The notes beneath the pieces were generated by a model. It had not been told where the DNA came from and did no database searches. It saw nothing but the letters and a program-made list of their open reading frames with translations. A stretch of 64,000 bases of DNA from Serratia surfactantfaciens (GTDB lineage: Bacteria > Pseudomonadota > Gammaproteobacteria > Enterobacterales > Enterobacteriaceae): NCBI RefSeq assembly GCF_001642805.2, contig NZ_CP016948.1, positions 1,054,001 through 1,118,000 of the forward strand, in the 5' to 3' direction. Positions 28,855 to 38,408 of the stretch are shown piece by piece. The position numbers were made by a program, and so were the translations under genes. Within the stretch, counting starts at the first letter, position 1. Every line of letters begins with the position of its first letter.

Positions 28855-31134
28855 ATGCTCAATCAAGAACTGGAACTCAGTCTCAACATGGCTTTCGCCA
28901 GGGCGCGTGAGCACAGACACGAGTTTATGACCGTGGAGCACCTGTTGCTGGCGTTGCTGAGCAACCCTGCCGCGCGAGAAGCGCTTGAGGCATGTACGGT
29001 GGATCTGGCCGCGTTGCGCCAGGAGCTGGAAGCCTTCATCGAACAAACCACACCGACGCTGCCCGCCGGCGAAGAGGAGCGCGACACTCAGCCGACGCTC
29101 AGCTTCCAGCGCGTGCTGCAGCGCGCGGTCTTCCATGTGCAATCTTCCGGCCGCAGCGAAGTCTCCGGCGCCAACGTGTTGGTGGCCATCTTCAGCGAGC
29201 AGGAGTCGCAGGCGGCTTATCTGCTGCGCAAGCACGACGTCAGCCGTCTCGACGTGGTGAACTTTATTTCACATGGCACGCGTAAAGACGAGCCGGGCCA
29301 AGCACCGAATGCGGAAAACCCGGTGAACGAAGAGCAGTCCGGAGGGGAAGACCGTATGGAAAACTTCACCACCAACCTCAATCAGTTGGCCCGTGTGGGC
29401 GGCATCGATCCGTTGATCGGCCGCGATCGTGAGCTGGAGCGCGCGATTCAGGTGCTGTGCCGCCGTCGTAAAAACAACCCGCTGCTGGTCGGCGAATCCG
29501 GCGTCGGCAAGACCGCCATCGCCGAAGGCTTGGCCTGGCGCATCGTGCAGGGCGACGTGCCGGAAGTGATGGCGGACTGCACGCTGTATTCGCTGGATAT
29601 CGGTTCACTGCTGGCCGGCACCAAATATCGCGGCGACTTCGAGAAGCGCTTCAAGGCGCTGCTCAAGCAGCTGGAGCAGGATCAGAACAGCATCCTGTTC
29701 ATCGATGAAATTCACACCATCATCGGCGCCGGTGCGGCTTCCGGTGGGCAGGTGGATGCCGCCAACCTGATCAAACCGCTGCTGTCGAGCGGCAAGATCC
29801 GGGTGATCGGCTCGACGACCTACCAGGAGTTCAGCAACATCTTCGAAAAGGATCGCGCTCTGGCGCGCCGCTTCCAGAAGATCGACATCACCGAGCCGAC
29901 GGCGGAAGAGACCGTTCAGATCATCAACGGCCTGAAGGCCAAGTATGAAGCGCACCATGACGTGCGTTATACCGCCAAGGCGATCCGCGCCGCGGTGGAG
30001 CTGTCGGTGAAATACATCAACGATCGTCATCTGCCGGACAAGGCGATCGACGTGATCGACGAAGCGGGCGCCCGCAGCCGGTTGATGCCGGCCAGCAAGC
30101 GCAAGAAAACCGTCAACGTGGCCGATATCGAATCCGTGGTGGCGCGCATCGCCCGCATCCCGGAGAAAACCGTGTCGGCCAGCGATCGTGACGTGCTGAG
30201 AAACCTGGGCGATCGCTTGAAGATGCTGGTATTCGGTCAGGATCAGGCGATCGAAGCGCTGACCGAAGCGATCAAGATGAGCCGCGCCGGTCTGGGCCAC
30301 GAGCGCAAGCCGGTCGGTTCTTTCCTGTTCGCCGGGCCGACCGGGGTCGGGAAAACCGAGGTCACCGTGCAGCTGGCCAAGGCGATGGATATCGAGCTGC
30401 TGCGTTTCGACATGTCCGAGTACATGGAGCGGCATACCGTCAGCCGTCTGATCGGCGCGCCTCCGGGCTACGTCGGTTACGATCAGGGCGGTCTGCTGAC
30501 CGATGCGGTGATCAAGCATCCGCATGCGGTGGTGCTGCTCGATGAGATCGAGAAGGCGCACCCGGACGTGTTCAACCTGCTGCTGCAGGTGATGGACAAC
30601 GGTACGCTGACCGATAACAACGGCCGCAAGGCGGACTTCCGCAACGTGATCCTGGTGATGACCACCAACGCCGGGGTGCGGGAAACCGAACGCAAGTCGA
30701 TCGGTCTGGTGCAGCAGGACAACAGCACCGACGCGATGGAAGAGATCAAGAAGGTGTTTACGCCAGAGTTCCGCAACCGTCTGGACAACATCATCTGGTT
30801 CAACCATCTGTCTACCGAGGTGATCCAGCAGGTGGTCGACAAGTTTATCGTCGAACTGCAGGCGCAGCTGGATGCGAAGGGCGTCTCGCTGGAAGTGAGC
30901 GACGAAGCGCGCGATTGGCTGTCGGTGAAGGGTTACGACCGTGCGATGGGCGCTCGTCCGATGGCGCGCGTCATGCAGGAAAACCTGAAGAAACCGTTGG
31001 CCAACGAGTTGTTGTTCGGTTCGCTGGTGGACGGCGGTTCCGTGAAGGTCGAGCTGGACAAGGACAAAAAACAGCTGACTTACCACTTCCTCAGTGCCGC
31101 CAAACGCAAGGCGGATGAGGGTGCGGTGCACTAA
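28855..31134 (+). CDS. clpA: ATP-dependent Clp protease ATP-binding subunit ClpA
   Basis: This is the hexameric AAA+ unfoldase partner of ClpP, 759 residues from ATG 28855 (MLNQELELSL). A GTG two codons upstream is rejected because GGGGAGGT sits at the right distance for this ATG. The N domain (1-140) binds ClpS. Walker A1 GESGVGKT is near residue 213 and Walker A2 GPTGVGKT near 494. The IGL loop (KSIGLVQQ) that docks on ClpP is present. An internal ATG at codon 168 (29356) has its own GGAGGGG sequence 8 bases upstream, matching the dual start reported for E. coli clpA. Confidence 0.98.
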   Translation: MLNQELELSLNMAFARAREHRHEFMTVEHLLLALLSNPAAREALEACTVDLAALRQELEAFIEQTTPTLPAGEEERDTQPTLSFQRVLQRAVFHVQSSGRSEVSGANVLVAIFSEQESQAAYLLRKHDVSRLDVVNFISHGTRKDEPGQAPNAENPVNEEQSGGEDRMENFTTNLNQLARVGGIDPLIGRDRELERAIQVLCRRRKNNPLLVGESGVGKTAIAEGLAWRIVQGDVPEVMADCTLYSLDIGSLLAGTKYRGDFEKRFKALLKQLEQDQNSILFIDEIHTIIGAGAASGGQVDAANLIKPLLSSGKIRVIGSTTYQEFSNIFEKDRALARRFQKIDITEPTAEETVQIINGLKAKYEAHHDVRYTAKAIRAAVELSVKYINDRHLPDKAIDVIDEAGARSRLMPASKRKKTVNVADIESVVARIARIPEKTVSASDRDVLRNLGDRLKMLVFGQDQAIEALTEAIKMSRAGLGHERKPVGSFLFAGPTGVGKTEVTVQLAKAMDIELLRFDMSEYMERHTVSRLIGAPPGYVGYDQGGLLTDAVIKHPHAVVLLDEIEKAHPDVFNLLLQVMDNGTLTDNNGRKADFRNVILVMTTNAGVRETERKSIGLVQQDNSTDAMEEIKKVFTPEFRNRLDNIIWFNHLSTEVIQQVVDKFIVELQAQLDAKGVSLEVSDEARDWLSVKGYDRAMGARPMARVMQENLKKPLANELLFGSLVDGGSVKVELDKDKKQLTYHFLSAAKRKADEGAVH

Positions 31135-31153
31135 GGCCGCCTTCAGGCAAAGA

Positions 31154-31179
31154 AAAAGCGATGCTTCGGCATCGCTTTT
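31154..31179 (+). terminator. clpA terminator
   Basis: A stem AAAAGCGATGC / GCATCGCTTTT with a TTCG tetraloop is followed by further T residues, a textbook intrinsic terminator 19 bp after the clpA stop. Confidence 0.92.
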
Positions 31180-31215
31180 TTTATGGGTGAGATTCACCGT
31201 ACAACAGAAACGAGT

Positions 31216-31288
31216 GAGCCCTCTCAGTTTACCTGCGCACCTGCAACCCGTTGTTTAACGTCGCTGCGGGGGTAAACGGAAAGGGCTC
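31216..31288. other. Long imperfect hairpin in the clpA-infA gap, possible structured RNA
   Basis: Three nested inverted repeats, GAGCCCT/AGGGCTC (31216-31222, 31282-31288), GTTTACC/GGTAAAC (31227-31233, 31271-31277) and CGCA/TGCG (31236-31239, 31265-31268), are separated by internal loops of equal size on both arms. They give one hairpin of about 73 bases with a 25-base loop. It lies past the clpA terminator and downstream of the convergent infA, the slot where E. coli has the serW tRNA. It has no tRNA features (no TTCGA arm, no anticodon arm). The function and transcribed strand are unknown. Confidence 0.5.
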
Positions 31289-31339
31289 CCGAGGGATTAC
31301 ATCCTCGATGCCGCCAGCGTGTGGCGCGCGGTGAGCCGA

Positions 31340-31576
<237 letters not shown>

Positions 31577-31663
31577 CTACCTTAGTTTTTAACCGGCAAG
31601 ATAATGCCGAAAAACCCCCATTATGTAAAGATGTGTCGGTGAACATTGCACCGTTTCCACCAA

Positions 31664-32389
31664 TTAGTTTGCTGGGGAGGGCGGTTCAACCGGCTGTGGG
31701 GATATGACTTGCGCTTCCCAGCACGCCGGCGCCAGGGGCCGCCGTTGAAGGGTGCTGAGCTGCTGCAAAAATTGACGGCGCGGAATTTCACGCGCGCCAA
31801 GGCGGGCAGTGTGAGCGTTCAGCACCTGGCAGTCAATCAATTCCCCGCCATAAGCGGCAAAATGGCGGCAAAAGGCCATTAATGCGCATTTGGAGGCGTT
31901 AGTGACGCGGCTGAACATCGATTCGCCGCAGAACAACGCGCCCTGCGCCACGCCGTACATGCCGCCAACCAATTGATCATCCTGCCATACCTCCACCGAG
32001 TGGGCGTAGCCGAGACGATGCAGGTGCAGATAGGCGCGCTGCACCTCCGGGCCGATCCAGGTGCCTTCGTCCGGGCGATGGGCGCAGGCGGCGATCACTG
32101 CGGCGAAGTCGTGATTGAGCGTGATGCGAAACGGGTCGTGGCGCAGAAAGCGTTTCAGGCTGCGGTTGAGATGAAACTCGGCCGGGAACAGCACCGCGCG
32201 CGGATCGGGCGACCACCACAATATCGCTTCCCCCGGCGAGTACCAGGGGAAGATGCCGCGCTCGTAGGCCGCCAGCAGCCGCGGCGCCGTGAGGTCGCCG
32301 CCGATCGCCAGCAGGCCGTTAGGATCGCGTAGGGCGCCCTCAGGCGAGGGAAACGCCAGCGACTGCGGGGAGAGCTTAACGATGCGCAT
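31664..32389 (-). CDS. aat: Leucyl/phenylalanyl-tRNA-protein transferase Aat
   Basis: This enzyme transfers Leu or Phe from tRNA to N-terminal Lys/Arg of proteins, creating N-degrons for ClpS-ClpAP, whose genes lie 2.8 kb away. It has 241 residues. Family motifs: [45 protein letters not shown], the GTWIG motif, and the [27 protein letters not shown] substrate-binding segment. It lies 29 bp after cydC in the same direction, as in E. coli. Confidence 0.98.
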   Translation of the reverse strand: MRIVKLSPQSLAFPSPEGALRDPNGLLAIGGDLTAPRLLAAYERGIFPWYSPGEAILWWSPDPRAVLFPAEFHLNRSLKRFLRHDPFRITLNHDFAAVIAACAHRPDEGTWIGPEVQRAYLHLHRLGYAHSVEVWQDDQLVGGMYGVAQGALFCGESMFSRVTNASKCALMAFCRHFAAYGGELIDCQVLNAHTARLGAREIPRRQFLQQLSTLQRRPLAPACWEAQVISPQPVEPPSPAN

Positions 32390-32418
32390 ACAGGGCCTCT
32401 GCGTCCTCTACGGGCCGA

Positions 32419-34158
32419 TTACGGCGCCAGGTTGCTGATACGGTTGCGAAAGCGGGCATAGCGGCCCTGCTGGCTCATCAGGGTGGCGTGATCGCCCTGT
32501 TCGACAATCTGGCCGTCGTCCATTACGCAAATGCGATCGAGATGCTCCAGACCATACAGGCGGTGCGTCACCAGAATCAGCGTCTTGCCCTGACAATGCT
32601 GGCGCAGCAGCGCCAGAATCTGCTGCTCGGTCTCGGCGTCCAACCCTTCGGTGGGTTCGTCAAGCAGCAGCAGCGGGGCTGGGTGCAGCAGCGCGCGGGC
32701 GATGCCCAAACGGCGCTGTTCACCGCCGGACAACTGGCGGCCGCCTTCGCCCAGCCAGGCGTTCAGCCCGCCGTCACTGTCCAGCAGTTTGCCCAGCCCC
32801 ACCTGCTGCAACACCTCGCTCAGGCGAGCGTCGTCGGCATCCGGTGCGGCCAGCCGCAGGTTTTCCCGCAGCGTATCGCTGAAGATGTGCACCCGCTGGC
32901 TGACGACCGTGGTCATCCGGCGCAGCGTGGTTTCATCATAATCCTCCAGCGGTTCGCCGTTGAGCAGAATTTTTCCGCCGTCGGTGCGCCATGCGCGGGT
33001 CAGCAGCTGCAGCAGGGTGGACTTGCCGCAGCCGGTGCGGCCGAGTAAGGCAATGTGTTCGCCGGCTGCGACTTCGAGCGTAACGTCGCGCAGCACCGGC
33101 TGCGGCTGATCGGGGTAGGTGAAGCTCAACTGCTGCAGGCTGAGCAGCGCCCGATCGGCGGCGGCCGGACCGGCGGCCGGGAAGGTCACTTCCGGCTGGC
33201 GATCGATAATCTGTTTGACCCGCGTGGCGGAGGCGATCACCTGGCCGAGGTGCTGGAAGGCGCCGGCGACCGGCATCAGCGCTTCGAACGACGCCAGCGC
33301 GGCGAAGACAAACAGCGCGATCAGCGCGCCGGGCTCGGCATCGCCGCCGATGCCGGCGGCGGTCAGCCACAGCAGCAGCGTCACCGTCAGCCCGCTGGCG
33401 AGGATCATCAGCGCCTGCGCCTTGCCGCTCAGCGAGGTCTGCTGCCACTGGCGGCGTTGCCACAGCTGCTCGGTGGCGTTCAGCGTCTGGCGGAAGTCGT
33501 TGACGGCGCCGAACACCACCAGCTCCGCCTGCCCCTGTAGCCAGGCGGTCAGCTCGGTGCGGTATTGGCCGCGCAGGGCGGTGAGTTGGCCACCGATCGG
33601 TTTGCCGGCGCGATAGAATACCGGCGGCACCAGCAGCAACAGCAGCAACAGAATGCCGCCCAGCGTCAGGGCGAGCGCGGGATCCAGCCAGCTCAGGCCG
33701 TAGGTGACCACCAGGATCACCGCCGCCGCACCTACCAGCGGTGAAATCACCCGCAGATAAAGGTGATCCAGCGTGTCCACGTCCGCCACCAGGCGGTTGA
33801 GCAGGTCGGCCTGGCGGAAGCGGGCGATGCCGCCCGGCGTCAGCGGCAGGATCTTGCTGAAGGTGAACACCCGCAGATGCGACAGCACGCGGAAGGTGGC
33901 GTCGTGGCTGACCACGCGCTCGGCGTAGCGCCCGGCGGTGCGGAAGATCGCTGCGCCGCGCACGCCGGCGGCCGGCAGCATGTAGTTGAAGGTCAGCAGA
34001 CCCGCCAATCCGGCCAGCGAAGACGCGGCCAGGAACCAGCCGGAGAGCGCCAGCAGGCCGATGCTGGCCAGCAGGGTGACGATCGCTAAAAGGATGCCCA
34101 GGCTAATCAGCAGGCTATGGCGGCGATACAACGCCAAAAACGGCAGCAAAACGCGCAT
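32419..34158 (-). CDS. cydC: Heterodimeric ABC exporter subunit CydC
   Basis: With CydD this forms the inner-membrane ABC transporter that exports cysteine and glutathione (and/or binds heme) and is needed for cytochrome bd assembly. It has 579 residues. Six hydrophobic segments lie in the N-terminal half, then Walker A GRTGCGKST, the signature LSGGEQRRLGIARALL and Walker B LLLLDEPTEGLD. It begins 2 bp after the cydD stop, so the two are translated together. Confidence 0.97.
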   Translation of the reverse strand: MRVLLPFLALYRRHSLLISLGILLAIVTLLASIGLLALSGWFLAASSLAGLAGLLTFNYMLPAAGVRGAAIFRTAGRYAERVVSHDATFRVLSHLRVFTFSKILPLTPGGIARFRQADLLNRLVADVDTLDHLYLRVISPLVGAAAVILVVTYGLSWLDPALALTLGGILLLLLLLVPPVFYRAGKPIGGQLTALRGQYRTELTAWLQGQAELVVFGAVNDFRQTLNATEQLWQRRQWQQTSLSGKAQALMILASGLTVTLLLWLTAAGIGGDAEPGALIALFVFAALASFEALMPVAGAFQHLGQVIASATRVKQIIDRQPEVTFPAAGPAAADRALLSLQQLSFTYPDQPQPVLRDVTLEVAAGEHIALLGRTGCGKSTLLQLLTRAWRTDGGKILLNGEPLEDYDETTLRRMTTVVSQRVHIFSDTLRENLRLAAPDADDARLSEVLQQVGLGKLLDSDGGLNAWLGEGGRQLSGGEQRRLGIARALLHPAPLLLLDEPTEGLDAETEQQILALLRQHCQGKTLILVTHRLYGLEHLDRICVMDDGQIVEQGDHATLMSQQGRYARFRNRISNLAP

Positions 34159-34160
34159 GA

Positions 34161-35927
34161 TTAAAGCTCCCCGCGGCGATGGGCGATCAGACTGGCGAAC
34201 AGGCCCGGTTGGGCGCTGAGGGTGGCGTAATTGCCCTGTTGCGCGATACGCCCATCATCCATCACCCAAATCTGGTCGTAGTCTTCGGTATCTTCCAGCT
34301 GATGCGTCACCAGCAGGGTGGTTTGCTGATGCGAAGCGGCGTTCAGCGCCAGCATTACCCGCTGTTCGCTATGGGCATCGAGGCTGGCGGCCGGCTCATC
34401 CAGCAGCAGCAGGCGGCGCGGGCCGATCAGCGCCCGGGCGACCGCCACGCGCTGCGCCTGGCCGACCGACAGGCGAGCGGCGTTGTCGCCCACTTCGGTG
34501 TCGAGCCCCTGCGGCAGATAGGGCAGCAGTTCGCTGACGTAGGCGTGTTCCACCGCCTGCTGCAGCTGCGCTTCGTCGGCCTGCGGGCAGCCCAACAGGA
34601 TATTGGCGCGCAGGGTTTGCGCCGGCAAATGCGGGTTTTGCCCGACCCAACTGAGCTGTTGACGCCAGTTTTCTGCGGACAGTTCACGCAGCTCGACGCC
34701 GTTGACGGTCAGCGACCCACGGTAGGGCAGGAAGCCGAGCAGCAGGTTGAGCAGCGAGCTTTTACCGGCGCCGCTCAGCCCGACCAATGCTACGCGCTGT
34801 CGCGGCTGCAGAGTGAAATTGAGCGGCCCGGCCAGCAGCACGCCGTTCGGCGACAGGATTTCCAACTCGTTCGCCTGCAGCGTAAGCGGCTGATCGGCGG
34901 GCAGCTGCCGCGTGCCGTTCCCCATCTGCTCGCCTTCGGCGCTGAGGAAGGTTTCCAGCGCTTCCGCCGCGCCGACCGCCTGCGCCTTGGCATGGTAAAA
35001 GGCGCCGAGATCGCGCAGCGGCTGGAAGAACTCCGGCGCCAGAATCAGCACCAGAAAACCGGAAAATAGCGTTACGCCGAGGCCGTAGCTGCCGAAGTTG
35101 AGTTCGCCGAGGTAGGAAAAACCGAAATACACCGCCACTACGGCGATGGAAATCGAGGCGAAGAACTCCAGCACGCCGGAAGAGAGGAAGGCCATGCGCA
35201 GCACTTCCATGGTGCGGCTGCGGAAGTCTTCGGAGGATTTGGCGATCTGCGCGGTTTCGGCCTGTGCGCGATCGAACAGCCGCAGGGTGTCCAGGCCGCG
35301 CAGGCGGTCGAGGAAGTTGCCGCTCAATCGCGCCAGCGCCACGAAGTTGCGGCGGTTGGCGTCGGCGGCCCCCATGCCGACCAGCGCCATGAACAGCGGA
35401 ATGAGCGGCGCGGTCGCCAGCAGAATGATGCCTGCGGCCCAGTTGATCGGGAAGACGGCGATCAGGATAAGCAATGGGATGAACACCGCCAGATACATTT
35501 GCGGCAGATAGCGCGAGTAATAGTCCTGCATATCCTCGATCTGCTCGACGATGATGCTGGCCCAGCTGCCTGCCGGTTTGCCCTGGATCCACGCGGGGCC
35601 GAGCTGCTGGAGTTTATCCAGCACCTGCTGACGCATGCGCTGACGGATCACCTGACCACACAGGAAACCGACCCGCTCCCGCAGCCAGCTCAACAGCGCC
35701 CGCAGCGCAAACGCGACGATCAGCCAGATAAACGAAGGGATCAGCTGTTCGCGCGGGGTGTGCTCGATGATCAGGGCGTGCAGCAGGCTGGCCAGCAGCC
35801 AGGCCTGCGCCACGATCAGCAGGCCGCTGAATAGCCCCAACAGCATGGAAAGGCGCAGCCAACGCTGCGCTAACGAACTCTGGGTTTTAAGCCAACGGGT
35901 TAACTGTTGCTGTCTGGTTTTTTTCAT
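34161..35927 (-). CDS. cydD: Heterodimeric ABC exporter subunit CydD
   Basis: This is the partner of CydC, 588 residues, the same length as in E. coli. The transmembrane domain comes first, including the CydD-type loop GPAWIQGKPAGSWASIIVEQI. The ATPase follows, with Walker A GLSGAGKSS, a divergent signature LSVGQAQRVAVAR (V in place of the second G of LSGGQ) and Walker B LLLLDEPAASLD. It is the first gene of cydDC-aat on the minus strand, with trxB 240 bp upstream in the same direction. Confidence 0.97.
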   Translation of the reverse strand: MKKTRQQQLTRWLKTQSSLAQRWLRLSMLLGLFSGLLIVAQAWLLASLLHALIIEHTPREQLIPSFIWLIVAFALRALLSWLRERVGFLCGQVIRQRMRQQVLDKLQQLGPAWIQGKPAGSWASIIVEQIEDMQDYYSRYLPQMYLAVFIPLLILIAVFPINWAAGIILLATAPLIPLFMALVGMGAADANRRNFVALARLSGNFLDRLRGLDTLRLFDRAQAETAQIAKSSEDFRSRTMEVLRMAFLSSGVLEFFASISIAVVAVYFGFSYLGELNFGSYGLGVTLFSGFLVLILAPEFFQPLRDLGAFYHAKAQAVGAAEALETFLSAEGEQMGNGTRQLPADQPLTLQANELEILSPNGVLLAGPLNFTLQPRQRVALVGLSGAGKSSLLNLLLGFLPYRGSLTVNGVELRELSAENWRQQLSWVGQNPHLPAQTLRANILLGCPQADEAQLQQAVEHAYVSELLPYLPQGLDTEVGDNAARLSVGQAQRVAVARALIGPRRLLLLDEPAASLDAHSEQRVMLALNAASHQQTTLLVTHQLEDTEDYDQIWVMDDGRIAQQGNYATLSAQPGLFASLIAHRRGEL

Positions 35928-36123
35928 CAGATATGCGTCTGCGTCGCCGGCGCCCGTTTGTTACGGGCTGGGTTAACGTACTGTTAAATAATAGTGTTTG
36001 GCGCAATCGGCGACAAACAAGCGAGGGCTCATGTTACCTCGTCACCCGGCAGACTGAAAAGAATAAAGCGGGCGAAAGTGGCTATAACAGATGGGAGAGG
36101 GCGATTGCAGAACGCAGAAACAA

Positions 36124-36149
36124 AAAAAGCGGCTCGAGAGCCGCTTTTT
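36124..36149 (-). terminator. trxB terminator
   Basis: A stem AAAAAGCGGCT / AGCCGCTTTTT with a CGAG loop lies 18 bp after the trxB stop. On the minus strand it is followed by further T residues. Confidence 0.9.
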
Positions 36150-36167
36150 GCTGATGACGAGAACGTC

Positions 36168-37793
<1,626 letters not shown>

Positions 37794-38288
37794 ATGGCAG
37801 ACAACAAGAAACGCCCGGGTAAAGATCTTGACCGTATCGACCGCAACATCCTGAATGAGCTGCAGAAGGATGGGCGTATTTCGAACGTCGAGCTTTCGAA
37901 GCGCGTGGGGTTATCCCCGACACCATGTTTAGAACGCGTGCGCCGTCTCGAGCGCCAGGGTTTCATTCATGGCTATACCGCATTGCTCAACCCGCATTAT
38001 CTGGATGCGTCCCTGCTGGTTTTCGTGGAGATCACGCTGAACCGCGGCGCGCCGGATGTGTTTGAGCAATTCAACTCGGCAGTGCAGAAGCTTGAAGAGA
38101 TTCAGGAGTGTCATCTGGTTTCCGGCGATTTCGACTACCTGTTGAAAACCCGCGTACCGGACATGTCGGCTTACCGCAAACTGCTGGGCGAAACCTTGCT
38201 GCGTTTGCCGGGGGTTAACGACACCCGTACCTACGTAGTGATGGAAGAAGTGAAACAGAGTAACCGTCTGGTTATCAAAACACGGTAA
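37794..38288 (+). CDS. lrp: Leucine-responsive regulatory protein Lrp
   Basis: This is a global regulator of amino-acid metabolism, 164 residues as in E. coli. The N-terminal helix-turn-helix (LDRIDRNILNELQKDGRISNVELSKRVGLSPTPCLERVRRL) is followed by the RAM ligand-binding domain (VSGDFDYLLKTRVPDMSAYR). ATG 37794 (MADNKKRPGKD) is preceded by AAGAGAGACAATA. An in-frame GTG upstream (37755) is not used in the family. It is likely autoregulated, as in E. coli. Confidence 0.98.
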   Translation: MADNKKRPGKDLDRIDRNILNELQKDGRISNVELSKRVGLSPTPCLERVRRLERQGFIHGYTALLNPHYLDASLLVFVEITLNRGAPDVFEQFNSAVQKLEEIQECHLVSGDFDYLLKTRVPDMSAYRKLLGETLLRLPGVNDTRTYVVMEEVKQSNRLVIKTR

Positions 38289-38346
38289 GGTGCAGGTGCA
38301 AAACCTGATTAAATTGGTTACACTCCTGTTTATTCATACAGTTTCG

Positions 38347-38369
38347 GCGCCGGGGAAGCTTCTCGGCGC
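38347..38369 (+). terminator. Probable lrp terminator
   Basis: A GC-rich imperfect hairpin, GCGCCGGGGA / TTCTCGGCGC with two G-T pairs and a 3-base loop, lies 58 bp after the lrp stop and 40 bp before ftsK. The T content downstream is modest. Confidence 0.45.
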
Positions 38370-38408
38370 TGTTGCTATGTCAGCTAACAGGAACCTGGAG
38401 AGCCTTTC

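Noticed and set aside
31180-31339. tRNA gene (serW position)
   Set aside because: No cloverleaf, no GTTCGA arm and no CCA end on either strand; only the long hairpin is present.
34427-34500. Non-consensus ABC signature LSVGQ in cydD as a sign of inactivation
   Set aside because: One divergent site is common in heterodimeric exporters; Walker A and B are intact and length is normal.
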